From: Scatosoma sp045643825
Lineage (GTDB): Bacteria > Bacillota > Clostridia > Christensenellales > Borkfalkiaceae
Assembly: GCA_045643825.1 (NCBI GenBank)
Contig: JAZRFV010000058.1
Location: forward strand, 1-55,220
Direction of reading: 5' to 3'
DNA: 55,220 nt
Shown: piece by piece, positions 46,819-55,220 of the stretch
Numbering within the stretch: position 1 is the first letter of the stretch
Layout of the letters: every line of letters starts with the position of its first letter
The notes under the pieces: model-generated
Seen by the model: only the letters and a program-made list of their open reading frames with translations
The model's database searches: none
Told to the model about the DNA's origin: nothing
Program-made: the position numbers and the translations under genes

Positions 46819-49143
46819 ATGAAAAAGATCGTACCCGAATACTCCTTTTCGGCGGAACAACTGAATATTATCACAGGTCTCGCTGAACAAACGGGGTTGA
46901 CGGAACACATTACGCGTATTTTGTACGCGCGTGGTGTGGATACGGCGGAGAAGATCCAACGCTTCATGCGGCCTTCGGAAAAGAACTTCCTTTCCCCCTT
47001 CTTGATGAGTGGTATGAAAGAGGCGGTGGAATTGATTACGCAGGCGCGTGACGAAGGAAGAACGGTGGCGGTGTTTGGCGACTATGATGCCGACGGCGTT
47101 TGCGCTTCCGCCATTATGTACCACGCCTTGAAGGAATTCGGTATTACCCCTCACGTGTACGTACCTGAACGTGCGGACGGCTATGGCTTGTCGGAAGAGG
47201 CGGTTGACCGTATCTTTGAGGAATGTAATCCCGAATTGTTTATTACGGTGGACTGCGGTATCTCTTGCGCAAAGGAAGCGCAATATATTTACGAGCTTGG
47301 CTCGGACGTAATCGTTACCGACCACCACGAATTGCCCGAGGTATTGCCCGATTGTATCGTGGTAAACCCGAAATTGAAGGATGATTATCCGTACGACAAC
47401 CTTTGCGGTGCAGGGGTTGCCTTTAAGTTGGCTTGCGCCCTTATCGGTGAAGCGGCGTATAAGTATCTCGACTTTGCTACCCTCGCTACGGTTGCGGACA
47501 GCGTACCCTTGCTTGGGGAAAACCGTGATATCGTAACGGAAGGGTTAAAACGTTTTAACACCCGTATCCGTCCTTGTTTCTCGATGTTGTTGGGTAAGAA
47601 TTACGATGGAATTACCGCGCAAACCTTGGCGTTTAACGTCGCTCCCCGTGTCAATGCGGCGGGTCGTATGGGGGATGCGAAGGCGGCGTTCCAGCTGTTT
47701 ATTTCCGACAACGAGGCGGAAATTTATGACCTTGCTACCAAGCTTTGCTTGTACAATACCGAACGCCAAAAATATTGTGACGAGCTGTACACCTCGGCAA
47801 AGCAAAAGCTTTTGCAAAAGGGTGCGTACGATAACGTAATTATGCTCTCGGACGAAAGCTGGAATACGGGCTTTATTGGTATTGTTGCCGCGCGTATCGC
47901 GGAGGAATACAACCGTCCCACCTTGCTGTTTGTACACCACGGCGATATGCTGAAGGGTAGTGCGCGCAGTATTGAGAGCGTGAATATCTTCAACGCGTTG
48001 AAAAATTGCTCGCAGTATATTGAGGAATTTGGTGGACACGCGCAGGCGGCGGGTATCAATATCCGTTTTGATCAATTCGATGCCTTGGAAAAGGCGTTGA
48101 ATGAGGAAATCGGCGCAACCTATACCGCACAAGATTTTGAACAAGTTATCCCCATCAGCGAGGAAATCACGGGCGCGTTCCCTGAAAAGTTTGCGCGTGA
48201 ATTGGTTGCGATGGAGCCTTACGGTGTAGGGCACAGACGCCCCTTATTTTCCATTTCGGCGGGGGCATGTACGGCTCGACCGGTAAAAGCGATGTCGCCG
48301 CACCTCTCCGTGCGTAGTGAATTTTTAGAGCTTTTGTACTTCTCGGGTGCAAAAAATTTGAAAATCATCGAAAGCGACGTTAAGAAGAATTTTATCTTTG
48401 AAGTTAACCTGTCCAAATTTAGGGGCAGAGAATATATCAAGGGCTACGTGCGTGACCTTTTGTATGATGGTAGAACGGGGCGCAGTACGGCGGAGAGCAT
48501 TTTTGCGAACTCGATTGCTCGTTTTTACGCGCCTGCCGTAGACGTAGAACCGATTGAAATGAGCACCGAGGAAATCAAGGCACTTATTCAGCAAAAGCAA
48601 GCGGAATGCCCTTACGGGTTATGCTTGATTGCCTCCGATAGACGCACCTTGCGTCAGTACGAGGAGTTGAGCGGTATGGCTTGCGATCTTTTCTACCCCT
48701 CCTCCCGTAACCTTGCCAATGCGTTGATTGTATCGCCTGCGGTGGATGCGGATTTGTCGGGTTTTAGAGATTTCATTTTCTTGGATACCCCCTCCGATTT
48801 CCATTTGGATGCAATTCGGGGCAGGCAGGTATTTGTTAACCGTGAAATCTGCGGTTATAAAATGTTTGAAACGTTGGACGTTGCAAGAGAAAGCTTGTTG
48901 GAAATTTTCTCTGCATTACGCCGTGAGGTAAACAGTCTTTGCGGTGATACGGTGGAGGAGCTTGCCATCGCATGCGATGGGTTGGGCTTTGACAAGAGAG
49001 AGTTTATCTTTGCCTTGAACGTCTTTGAGGAATTGGGTTTGGTTGCCTTCGGTGACGGGCGTTTGACCGTATATCGTGGGGTAAAAGCCGAGCTGACCGA
49101 TTCGAGTATTTATAGAAAGGTTTGTTTGTTACAGCAAAGCTGA
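46819..49143 (+). CDS. recJ: Single-stranded-DNA-specific exonuclease RecJ
   Basis: A 774-residue 5'-3' exonuclease used in recombination and repair. DHH-family motifs: 'FGDYDADGVCASAI' (86-99), 'TVDCGIS', 'VTDHHELPE' (168-170 DHH), DHHA1 region with 'FGGHAQAAGI', then OB-like 'FSISAGACTARPVKAMSPHLSV'. A C-terminal region of about 200 residues beyond the core is typical of Firmicute RecJ. ATG at 46819 follows GAAGGTTACT; the in-frame upstream ATG lies in the hairpin. Confidence 0.95.
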   Translation: MKKIVPEYSFSAEQLNIITGLAEQTGLTEHITRILYARGVDTAEKIQRFMRPSEKNFLSPFLMSGMKEAVELITQARDEGRTVAVFGDYDADGVCASAIMYHALKEFGITPHVYVPERADGYGLSEEAVDRIFEECNPELFITVDCGISCAKEAQYIYELGSDVIVTDHHELPEVLPDCIVVNPKLKDDYPYDNLCGAGVAFKLACALIGEAAYKYLDFATLATVADSVPLLGENRDIVTEGLKRFNTRIRPCFSMLLGKNYDGITAQTLAFNVAPRVNAAGRMGDAKAAFQLFISDNEAEIYDLATKLCLYNTERQKYCDELYTSAKQKLLQKGAYDNVIMLSDESWNTGFIGIVAARIAEEYNRPTLLFVHHGDMLKGSARSIESVNIFNALKNCSQYIEEFGGHAQAAGINIRFDQFDALEKALNEEIGATYTAQDFEQVIPISEEITGAFPEKFARELVAMEPYGVGHRRPLFSISAGACTARPVKAMSPHLSVRSEFLELLYFSGAKNLKIIESDVKKNFIFEVNLSKFRGREYIKGYVRDLLYDGRTGRSTAESIFANSIARFYAPAVDVEPIEMSTEEIKALIQQKQAECPYGLCLIASDRRTLRQYEELSGMACDLFYPSSRNLANALIVSPAVDADLSGFRDFIFLDTPSDFHLDAIRGRQVFVNREICGYKMFETLDVARESLLEIFSALRREVNSLCGDTVEELAIACDGLGFDKREFIFALNVFEELGLVAFGDGRLTVYRGVKAELTDSSIYRKVCLLQQS

Positions 49144-49159
49144 TTTGGAGTAGAATAGT

Positions 49160-51313
49160 ATGTACGAGATGGAAAGAATTCTGGAAAAAATCCATGATGT
49201 TTACGTCTCAAGCGATGAGGAAATGTTGGTAAAAGCGTACAACTTTGCCAAAGACGCGCACGCAAATCAAAAGCGCGCCTCTGGGGAGCCGTACTTTATC
49301 CACCCTTGCGCGGTTGCTGACATTTTGATCGATTTGGGCTTGGATGCCGCGACGATTGCCGCGGCGCTTTTGCACGACGTAATTGAGGACACCGAATCGA
49401 CCGCCGAGGATATCCAAAGGGAGTTCGGTGAAGAGGTTTTGGGGCTCGTTGGCAGCGTTACCAAGCTCGAAAAAATCGTATTCAAATCCAAAGAGGACGA
49501 AAATGCGGAAAACTTCCGTAAAATTTTCGTTGCAATGGCGAAGGACGTGCGTGTTATCATCATCAAGCTCGCCGACCGTTTACACAATATGCGTTCCCTT
49601 AACTTCCTTTCGGGGGAAAGACAGCAACGTATGGCAAGTGAGACGTTGGATATCTACGCTCCGCTTGCAGGCCGTCTTGGTATCTCGCAAATCAAGTGTG
49701 AGCTTGAGGACCTTTGCTTAAAATATCTCGATCCTGAATCGTACGAATATCTTGCCTACCACATCAATGCCAAGCTTTCAGAACGAAAAGAGTTTGTAAA
49801 CGTAATCGTTGACGAAATTAAGGACTTGATGAAGGCGGACGATATCGAGGGCGAGGTTTTTGGCCGAGCCAAGCACTTCTACTCCATCTATAAAAAGATT
49901 AAAAACAAGGGTAAAACCTTGGAACAAATTTACGATTTGACGGCGGTGCGCGTTATCGTAAATAATATTAAGGAATGTTACACCGTTTTGGGGCGTATCC
50001 ATGAAAATTGGAAGCCCATCCCTGGGCGTATCAAGGATTATATCGCTACCCCCAAGCCTAACAAGTATCAATCCCTGCATACTACGGTTATGACCAGCTA
50101 TGGCCAGCCCTTCGAAATCCAAATCCGTACGGAAGAAATGCATCGTATCGCGGAATTCGGTATCGCGGCACACTGGAAATACAAGGAAGGTAAAACGGAA
50201 GAGGCGACAAATAACTTTGAAAACCGTCTTGCGTGGCTTCGTGAGGTAATGGAATGGGAAGGTGATTTGAAGGACTCCCGAGAGTTTATCGACGCCTTGA
50301 AAACCGAGCTTTATAGCCACGAATTGTTGGTATTTACGCCGCGTGGTAAGGTTATTTCCCTGCCCCCTGAGGCAACACCGATTGACTTTGCGTATGCCAT
50401 TCACTCCGAGGTCGGTAACCGTTGTACGGGTGCGAGGGTAAACTCGAAAATCGTACCTTTAACCACGAAGTTAGAGGTAGGGGACGTGGTAGAAATTATC
50501 ACCTCGCCCAACTCGAAAGGCCCTTCTCGTGACTGGTTGAAATTTATCAAATCCTCGTCCGCAAAGGCGAAGATTAGACAATTCTACAAGAATGAGTTAA
50601 AAGAAGAAAATATCCGTATCGGTCAGGTGCGTTTGGAGGACGAAGCAAGAAAGAAGGGGCTCTCCCTTTCCACGTTGCTCACCCCCGAAAGCTTTAAGAG
50701 ACTGTGCGATCGTTTCTCCTTCACGGCAGAGGAGGAAATGTTCGCTGCCGTTGGTTACGGTTCGGTTAGCGTGAACCAAATTTTGTTCAAGCTGATTGAT
50801 TTTTACCGCAAAGAAACTCCGATGGCGTTCGAGGTTCGTTCGAGTGGTGGACATAAAACGCCTGGTGGTGTGTTGATTAACGGTCAGGCAGGTATGCTGG
50901 TGCGTTTTGCAGGCTGCTGCTCGCCCGTACCCGGTGACGAAATCGTGGGTTATACCTCCCGTGGGCGTGGGGTGGTCGTGCATCGTTGCGACTGCGTGAA
51001 CGTAAAGCATACAGAGAAAAACCGTTTGTTGTCTGCATCTTGGCAGGTTGCCCCTGGTGCAAAACAGCGGTATAATGCGAATATTTCTATCCGTGCGACC
51101 GATCAAGGTGCGGCAATGTCCGTGCTGTCTCAAACGGTATCCGACCTGAAACTGTCCATTACGGCGGTCAACGGTAGAATTGATAAAAACCACGATGCAA
51201 TTTTGGAGGCATCCATATCCCTTGCGGATATATCCGAGGTGGATTCGCTGATTAAGAAAATGCAATTAGACAAACGAATTTACGAGGTGCATCGTATTAC
51301 TTCGTTGTCGTAA
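49160..51313 (+). CDS. relA: Bifunctional (p)ppGpp synthetase/hydrolase Rel
   Basis: A 717-residue RSH protein. HD hydrolase with H72-D73 ('LLHDVIEDT') and 'KLADRLHNMRSL' intact; synthetase with 'DLTAVRVIVNNIKECYTVLGRIHENW' and 'ATPKPNKYQSLHTTV'; TGS domain 'LVFTPRGKVISLPPEATPIDFAYAIHSEVG'; zinc-finger 'RFAGCCSPVPGDEIVGY' and ACT domain at the end. So both making and degrading the alarmone are expected. Follows recJ closely and precedes the MBL gene by eight bases. Confidence 0.97.
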   Translation: MYEMERILEKIHDVYVSSDEEMLVKAYNFAKDAHANQKRASGEPYFIHPCAVADILIDLGLDAATIAAALLHDVIEDTESTAEDIQREFGEEVLGLVGSVTKLEKIVFKSKEDENAENFRKIFVAMAKDVRVIIIKLADRLHNMRSLNFLSGERQQRMASETLDIYAPLAGRLGISQIKCELEDLCLKYLDPESYEYLAYHINAKLSERKEFVNVIVDEIKDLMKADDIEGEVFGRAKHFYSIYKKIKNKGKTLEQIYDLTAVRVIVNNIKECYTVLGRIHENWKPIPGRIKDYIATPKPNKYQSLHTTVMTSYGQPFEIQIRTEEMHRIAEFGIAAHWKYKEGKTEEATNNFENRLAWLREVMEWEGDLKDSREFIDALKTELYSHELLVFTPRGKVISLPPEATPIDFAYAIHSEVGNRCTGARVNSKIVPLTTKLEVGDVVEIITSPNSKGPSRDWLKFIKSSSAKAKIRQFYKNELKEENIRIGQVRLEDEARKKGLSLSTLLTPESFKRLCDRFSFTAEEEMFAAVGYGSVSVNQILFKLIDFYRKETPMAFEVRSSGGHKTPGGVLINGQAGMLVRFAGCCSPVPGDEIVGYTSRGRGVVVHRCDCVNVKHTEKNRLLSASWQVAPGAKQRYNANISIRATDQGAAMSVLSQTVSDLKLSITAVNGRIDKNHDAILEASISLADISEVDSLIKKMQLDKRIYEVHRITSLS

Positions 51314-51321
51314 GAGGCAGT

Positions 51322-51948
51322 ATGGAATTGATTACCATTTCGCCCCGAGGCTTTGGGGCAAACACCTACGTGTTGACGGAGGATGGAAAAACGGCGATCG
51401 TGATCGATCCTTCGCAACCTCGTGTAGAGAGTGAACTGATAAAACGCAGGCTTACGCCTGCGTATGTTCTTTTGACGCATTGCCATTTTGACCACGTTGG
51501 CGGTGTAACCGCTTTGCAAGAAAATGGGGCGAAGGTGCTTTGCTCGGAAGAGGAAAAAGCCTTGGTGGGGACGTCGGCGGACTTGTTCGATATGTTCGGC
51601 GCACCGAGAAATTACTACCGTGTAGACGAAACCTTCTACGACGGCGAGGAAAAACAGCTTGGGGATTTTACCGTGAAAATGTTGCTTACCCCTGGACATA
51701 CTTTGGGTAGTGCGTGCTACTTAATTACGGCAAAGGACGGGGGCAGGTATTTGTTCACGGGCGATACGCTGTTTGAGGATAGCATCGGCAGGACGGATTT
51801 CCCGACGGGGAATATCGGGCAAATGCGAGCTTCTTTACGAAAGCTTTCCGCTTTGGAAGGGGATTACCCCTTGTATGCAGGGCATAACGATCCCACTACC
51901 TTGGAAAAAGAAAGAAAATATAACCCTTTTATGAAGGATTTAGGTTAA
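51322..51948 (+). CDS. MBL-fold metallohydrolase (glyoxalase II-like)
   Basis: A 208-residue metallo-beta-lactamase-fold enzyme: 'LTHCHFDHVGG' metal site, 'LLTPGHTLGSACYL', 'LFTGDTLFEDSIGRTDF', and final 'YAGHNDPTTLEKERKYNPF'. The pattern matches YcbL/glyoxalase-II-like hydrolases of thioesters. In Clostridia it commonly sits between rel and hemZ as here. Two bases separate it from hemZ. Confidence 0.92.
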   Translation: MELITISPRGFGANTYVLTEDGKTAIVIDPSQPRVESELIKRRLTPAYVLLTHCHFDHVGGVTALQENGAKVLCSEEEKALVGTSADLFDMFGAPRNYYRVDETFYDGEEKQLGDFTVKMLLTPGHTLGSACYLITAKDGGRYLFTGDTLFEDSIGRTDFPTGNIGQMRASLRKLSALEGDYPLYAGHNDPTTLEKERKYNPFMKDLG

Positions 51949-51949
51949 A

Positions 51950-53329
51950 ATGAACTTTACTACCGATTGTCAATTTTTAGAAAACGAGCTTTTGGACGTG
52001 GCGCGCTTATTTAAGCGTAGGCCCGAAGCTTTAACGCACTCTTTTCGCTTTGAAGAGGGTGTTTTCTATAATGCATTCACGGTAGACGGGAAGGAATTTT
52101 CCTTTGTAGATGAGGGGCAGGTATGCGATGAACTGGAATTTAAGCGTTTTGAGCGCCGTTTTGCAAAGCTCCGCCTGTATGAAATTTTATCCCAGCTTTA
52201 CGATGAGAAAATGCCTTGGGGGGCATTGACGGGCATCCGTCCGACCAAGCTTGCGTATATGGAAATTGAAAAAGGGAAGGATTTTGCCGACCTTTTCCGC
52301 CGTATGCAGGTTTCGGAAGAAAATATCCGCTTGGTGGGGGATATCTTGGAAACGCAAAAGGGGATTTATGAAAAGAAGGACGGCAACACCGACCTGTTTG
52401 TATCCATCCCTTTTTGTCCGACAAAATGTGCCTATTGCTCCTTTATCACCGCACCGATTGACAAGACCAGACATTTCTTACCCGCTTATTTGGATGCACT
52501 CGAAAAGGAGCTTGCAAACATTCGTGAGAGCGTGGGGAATTTGCGTAGCGTATATATCGGTGGGGGGACACCCTTCGCTTTGGAGGTGGAGGAGCTCGCC
52601 CGTGTGTTGAAGGCGATCGATCCGCTTTACAAGGAATTTACCCCTGCCCGTGAATATACGGTGGAGGCAGGGCGTCCCGACGTATTTACCGAGGATAAGC
52701 TTGCACTCTTGAAGGAGTATGGGGTGACAAGAATTTGTATCAATCCCCAAAGTTTCTCGGATGATACCTTGAAAAAAATCGGTAGAAAGCACACCGAGGT
52801 GGACGTGTATCGTGCGTTTGAGCTCTCGGCGAAGTATGGGTTTGATATCAACGTGGATTTGATTGCAGGGCTGACGGACGAAACGCCAGAAACTTTCACC
52901 CAAAGCGTAGAAAAAGCGGTGCAAACGGGTGCGGACAATATCACCGTGCATTGCCTTTCCTTGAAGTCGGGGGCGAAGCTGAAAGAGGAAACGAGCTACC
53001 TCGAAAATGATTTCATCTCGACCATGGTGGCTTCTTCTCGTGAAATTTTGGGTAAAAACGGCTACCTGCCGTATTATATGTATCGCCAAAAATATCAGGT
53101 GGGCAACAACGAAAACGTAGGTTGGACAAAGCCGAACAAGGCGTGCGTGTACAATATAGACATCATGGAAGAAACGGCGGATAACCTTGCCGTGGGCGCC
53201 AATGCGGTCTCGAAGAGGGTTTTCACCGAAAAGGGACTGATTACCCGCTTTGCTTCGCAAAAGGATTTGAAAACGTATATCGAAAACGTGGATACGATTA
53301 TCCAAAAAAGACGAGAATTTTTTCAATAA
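51950..53329 (+). CDS. hemZ: Coproporphyrinogen dehydrogenase HemZ
   Basis: A 459-residue radical SAM protein of the HemN/HemZ family. N-terminal region of about 150 residues with 'GALTGIRPTKLAYM', then cluster motif 'SIPFCPTKCAYCSF' (CxxxCxxC), 'VYIGGGTPF', 'TVEAGRPD', 'INPQSFSDDTLKKIGRKHT', 'VDLIAGLTDET'. HemZ is named for anaerobic coproporphyrinogen oxidation; its clostridial role is uncertain. A CAGGTATGCG copy lies in codons near residue 57 (52118). Confidence 0.93.
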   Translation: MNFTTDCQFLENELLDVARLFKRRPEALTHSFRFEEGVFYNAFTVDGKEFSFVDEGQVCDELEFKRFERRFAKLRLYEILSQLYDEKMPWGALTGIRPTKLAYMEIEKGKDFADLFRRMQVSEENIRLVGDILETQKGIYEKKDGNTDLFVSIPFCPTKCAYCSFITAPIDKTRHFLPAYLDALEKELANIRESVGNLRSVYIGGGTPFALEVEELARVLKAIDPLYKEFTPAREYTVEAGRPDVFTEDKLALLKEYGVTRICINPQSFSDDTLKKIGRKHTEVDVYRAFELSAKYGFDINVDLIAGLTDETPETFTQSVEKAVQTGADNITVHCLSLKSGAKLKEETSYLENDFISTMVASSREILGKNGYLPYYMYRQKYQVGNNENVGWTKPNKACVYNIDIMEETADNLAVGANAVSKRVFTEKGLITRFASQKDLKTYIENVDTIIQKRREFFQ

Positions 53330-53364
53330 ATACAAAAAATAATGCGAAATCGGCATATTTTTGA

Positions 53365-53393
53365 TTTACATTCGTAAAGGAATGTGGTAAAAT
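53365..53393 (+). promoter_or_regulatory. Promoter of rpsO
   Basis: TTTACA (53365) - 17 - TAAAAT (53388). Confidence 0.75.
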
Positions 53394-53399
53394 AGGTGT

Positions 53400-53478
53400 A
53401 ACGGCTGTCTGAGTGACACGATTCTCCACGGTTGCCCAGCAGTACGCAAGTATAATTTCCATATAGGAGGATAAAAAA
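53400..53478 (+). promoter_or_regulatory. Structured rpsO 5' leader, possible S15 autoregulatory element
   Basis: About 80 bases of GC-richer leader (ACGGCTGTCTGAGTGACACG to GTACGCAAG) before AGGAGG. Short complementary segments suggest folding. S15 represses its own mRNA through leader structures in several bacteria; that this leader does so is inference. Confidence 0.4.
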
Positions 53479-53733
53479 ATGGAAAAGAACGAAATCATTG
53501 CTAAATTTGCAACCCACGAAGGTGACACGGGTTCCCCCGAAGTACAAATCGCACTTCTTACGTACCGCATCAACCACCTCAACGAACACTTGAAGGCTAA
53601 CAAGCAGGATAACCACTCCCGCCGTGGTCTTTTGAAGATGGTAGGTAAGCGTCGCGGTCTTCTTGACTACTTGAAGGCGAAAGATATCGAAAGATACAGA
53701 GCGATCATCGAAGCGTTGGGTCTTAGAAAATAA
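53479..53733 (+). CDS. rpsO: 30S ribosomal protein S15
   Basis: An 84-residue S15 (family about 88): 'KFATHEGDTGSPEVQIALLTYRINHLNEHLKANKQDNHSRRGLLKMVGKRRGLLDYL' is nearly canonical. It binds the central domain of 16S rRNA. ATG follows ATAGGAGGATAAAAAA. Own promoter and terminator; pnp downstream, the standard pairing. Confidence 0.97.
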   Translation: MEKNEIIAKFATHEGDTGSPEVQIALLTYRINHLNEHLKANKQDNHSRRGLLKMVGKRRGLLDYLKAKDIERYRAIIEALGLRK

Positions 53734-53741
53734 TGCAAGCA

Positions 53742-53776
53742 CGAAAGGGCGGGTTACTTTAACTCGCTCTTTTTTG
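53742..53776 (+). terminator. Terminator after rpsO
   Basis: AAAGGGCGGGTTA / TAACTCGCTCTTTTTT stem with CTT loop. Confidence 0.85.
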
Positions 53777-53933
53777 TGATAAGTAGGAAAAAAATGACAC
53801 CCTAATCGCATAGCTATGTGCGGACAAGCCTTGGCATAAGCTTGACCGTAGGGTATGCGAAGAACCCCGTCTTCGTCGGGCGACGTTGGCGGACAAGAAC
53901 AAAAAAGAATTAAAGTATAAGGAGATTTTAACA

Positions 53934-55220
53934 ATGCCAGATTTGAACAACAGCAAAGTATTTAAGACTAATTATGCAGGCAGAGAGCTTATCGTAGAAA
54001 TCGGTAAGTATGCTGAACAAGCAAACGGCGCGTGCTTGGTACGCTGCGGCGATACGGCTGTACACGTATCCGTTTGTATGTCGGAAACGGCAAGAGAGGG
54101 TATGGATTTCTTCCCCCTTTCGGTAGATTTTGAAGAAAAAATGTTCGCCGTAGGTAAGATCCCCGGCGGTTTCAAAAAGCGTGAAGGTAGAGCGTCGGAT
54201 AAGGCAATCTTGATCAGCCGTTTGATCGACCGTCCTATCCGCCCCTTGTTCCCCAAAGGAATTTTCAACGACGTAGTAGTTACGGCTACCGCACTCTCCG
54301 TTGATCCCGACATCGCACCCGAGCCCATCGCAATGATCGGTTCGTCCATCGCTTTGTCCATTTCCGATATTCCTTGGGCTGGCCCTACCGGTTCGGTAAT
54401 TGTAGGTTGCATCGATGGTAACTACATCATCAACCCCACCGTTGCTGAAAAGGAAAAGAGCACCATTCACCTTTCCTTGGCAGGTACGAAGGACGCTATC
54501 TTGATGATCGAAGCAGGTGCAAAAGAAGTTACCGACGAAGAAATGGTTGGTGCTATCATGTACGGTCACGAAGAAATCAAGAAGGTTTGCGATTGGATTG
54601 CAAACGAAATCGTACCCGTTGCAGGTAAAGCAAAGAAGGAAATGGAGCTTTACCATATCCCCGAAGATTTGGATGCAGCTGTAAAGGCTTACGGCTACGA
54701 CAAATTGTTCGCTGCTCTTGATACGTTTGATCGTCAAGAACGTCAAGCTCGTCAAGCAGAAGCGGAAGCTGACATCATCGCACACTTCTCGGAAATCTAT
54801 CCCGATCAAATGCGTGAAGTGAAGGATTCCATCTACTATATCGTAAAAGGTATCGTACGCGCGAAGATCTTCGACGGCGTTCGTCCCGACGGTAGAAAGT
54901 TGACGGAAGTTCGTCCCATCTGGTGCGAACACGGTATCCTTCCCCGCGTACACGGTTCCGCTGTGTTCACGCGAGGCCAAACGCAGGCTTTGACGACCTG
55001 TACCCTTGGTATGCTCGGCGAAGCACAACGCATGGAAGGTCTTGACGAAGAAGAAGAAAAGGGATACATGCATCAATATAACTTCCCCGGCTATTCCACG
55101 GGTGAAGCAAAGGCTTTGAGAAGCCCTGGTCGTCGTGAAATCGGTCACGGTGCATTGGCTGAACGTGCACTCGTTCCCGTAATTCCCGCTCCCGATCAGT
55201 TCCCTTACGCAATCCGCGTG
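53934..55220 (+). CDS. pnp: Polyribonucleotide nucleotidyltransferase (PNPase), 3' truncated by window edge
   Basis: The first 429 residues of PNPase, reading to the window end. First RNase PH domain 'LIVEIGKYAEQANGACLVRCGDTAVHVSV', then 'EGRASDKAILISRLIDRPIRPLFP', helical linker, and second RNase PH domain 'VRPDGRKLTEVRPI', 'HGSAVFTRGQTQALTTCTLG', 'YNFPGYSTGEAKALRSPGRREIGHGALAERAL' with catalytic residues. KH and S1 domains would follow outside. It degrades RNA phosphorolytically and works in mRNA decay. ATG 53934 has AAGGAGATTTTAAC. Confidence 0.95.
   Translation, partial: MPDLNNSKVFKTNYAGRELIVEIGKYAEQANGACLVRCGDTAVHVSVCMSETAREGMDFFPLSVDFEEKMFAVGKIPGGFKKREGRASDKAILISRLIDRPIRPLFPKGIFNDVVVTATALSVDPDIAPEPIAMIGSSIALSISDIPWAGPTGSVIVGCIDGNYIINPTVAEKEKSTIHLSLAGTKDAILMIEAGAKEVTDEEMVGAIMYGHEEIKKVCDWIANEIVPVAGKAKKEMELYHIPEDLDAAVKAYGYDKLFAALDTFDRQERQARQAEAEADIIAHFSEIYPDQMREVKDSIYYIVKGIVRAKIFDGVRPDGRKLTEVRPIWCEHGILPRVHGSAVFTRGQTQALTTCTLGMLGEAQRMEGLDEEEEKGYMHQYNFPGYSTGEAKALRSPGRREIGHGALAERALVPVIPAPDQFPYAIRV

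Noticed and set aside
48836..51753. Partial motif matches CAGGTAT in recJ (48836), rel (50888) and MBL (51744)
   Set aside because: Only seven to nine bases match, and in rel and the MBL gene they coincide with conserved protein motifs, so I did not count them as copies of the dispersed decamer.
53928..55148. Long minus-strand reading frame opposite pnp
   Set aside because: Lies on the complement of the clearly coding PNPase frame; translation has no family resemblance and no ribosome-binding site.

Overview
The window looks like a chromosomal segment of an uncultured Gram-positive anaerobe of the Clostridia (Bacillota). The evidence is the SCIFF six-cysteine peptide with its radical SAM maturase lying between yajC and secDF, the rel - MBL hydrolase - hemZ order, the ylxM-ffh and rpsP-khpA-rimM blocks, lipoprotein signal peptides of Gram-positive type, and strong sigma-A promoters (TTGACA-17-TATAAT). 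A placement near Christensenellales-like gut lineages is possible but is only a guess. No rRNA, IS transposase, integrase or CRISPR array is visible.

Layout. 1-4450: an AT-rich accessory block with a truncated P-loop-kinase/beta-propeller fusion, a cytidine-deaminase-like protein and a large Sel1-repeat protein ending in a HEPN-like RNxxxH motif. It abuts three copies of the tRNA-Leu 3' end (4466, 4594, 4797), the signature of integration at a tRNA. 4797-5229: four minus-strand tRNAs (Val, Gly, Cys, Leu in transcription order). 5230-5852: non-coding, with a tandem repeat. 5853-13537: SecB-like chaperone, pfkA, a hypothetical protein, vanZ-DUF368-comF, an NlpC/P60 lipoprotein and a PHP phosphatase. 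13646-22441: envelope and translation block pyrH-frr-uppS-cdsA-dxr-rseP, ylxM-ffh, rpsP-khpA-rimM. 22503-34135: a TPP-riboswitch-controlled ThiT fusion, yfbR, an HtrA-like protease, an FtsK-like ATPase, mutY-HNH, a flavodoxin-like protein, a 1382-residue repeat lipoprotein and an SDR. 34218-37430 (minus): a polar amino-acid ABC transporter with a PHP phosphatase; its binding protein appears circularly permuted. 37692-41208: tgt, a hairpin array and a drug-efflux-type ABC pair. 41412-55220: yajC, TIGR04086 protein, scfA-scfB, secD-secF-recJ-rel-MBL-hemZ, rpsO and the start of pnp.

How genes work together. UppS, CdsA, Dxr and the DUF368 flippase candidate supply and recycle lipid precursors and carriers for the envelope. 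YajC/SecD/SecF, Ffh and the SecB-like protein serve protein export. Rel, RecJ, MutY and YfbR cover stringent response, repair and nucleotide hygiene. Many operon junctions carry hairpins just before the next gene, so attenuation seems common.

The most unusual signals are: a strand-biased decamer CAGGTATGCG present eight times on the plus strand only, in both hairpins and coding DNA; the tRNA-Leu-associated island with the Sel1/HEPN protein; the permuted binding protein; a ten-G tract touching the promoter of the giant lipoprotein; and an array of tiny hairpins downstream of tgt.
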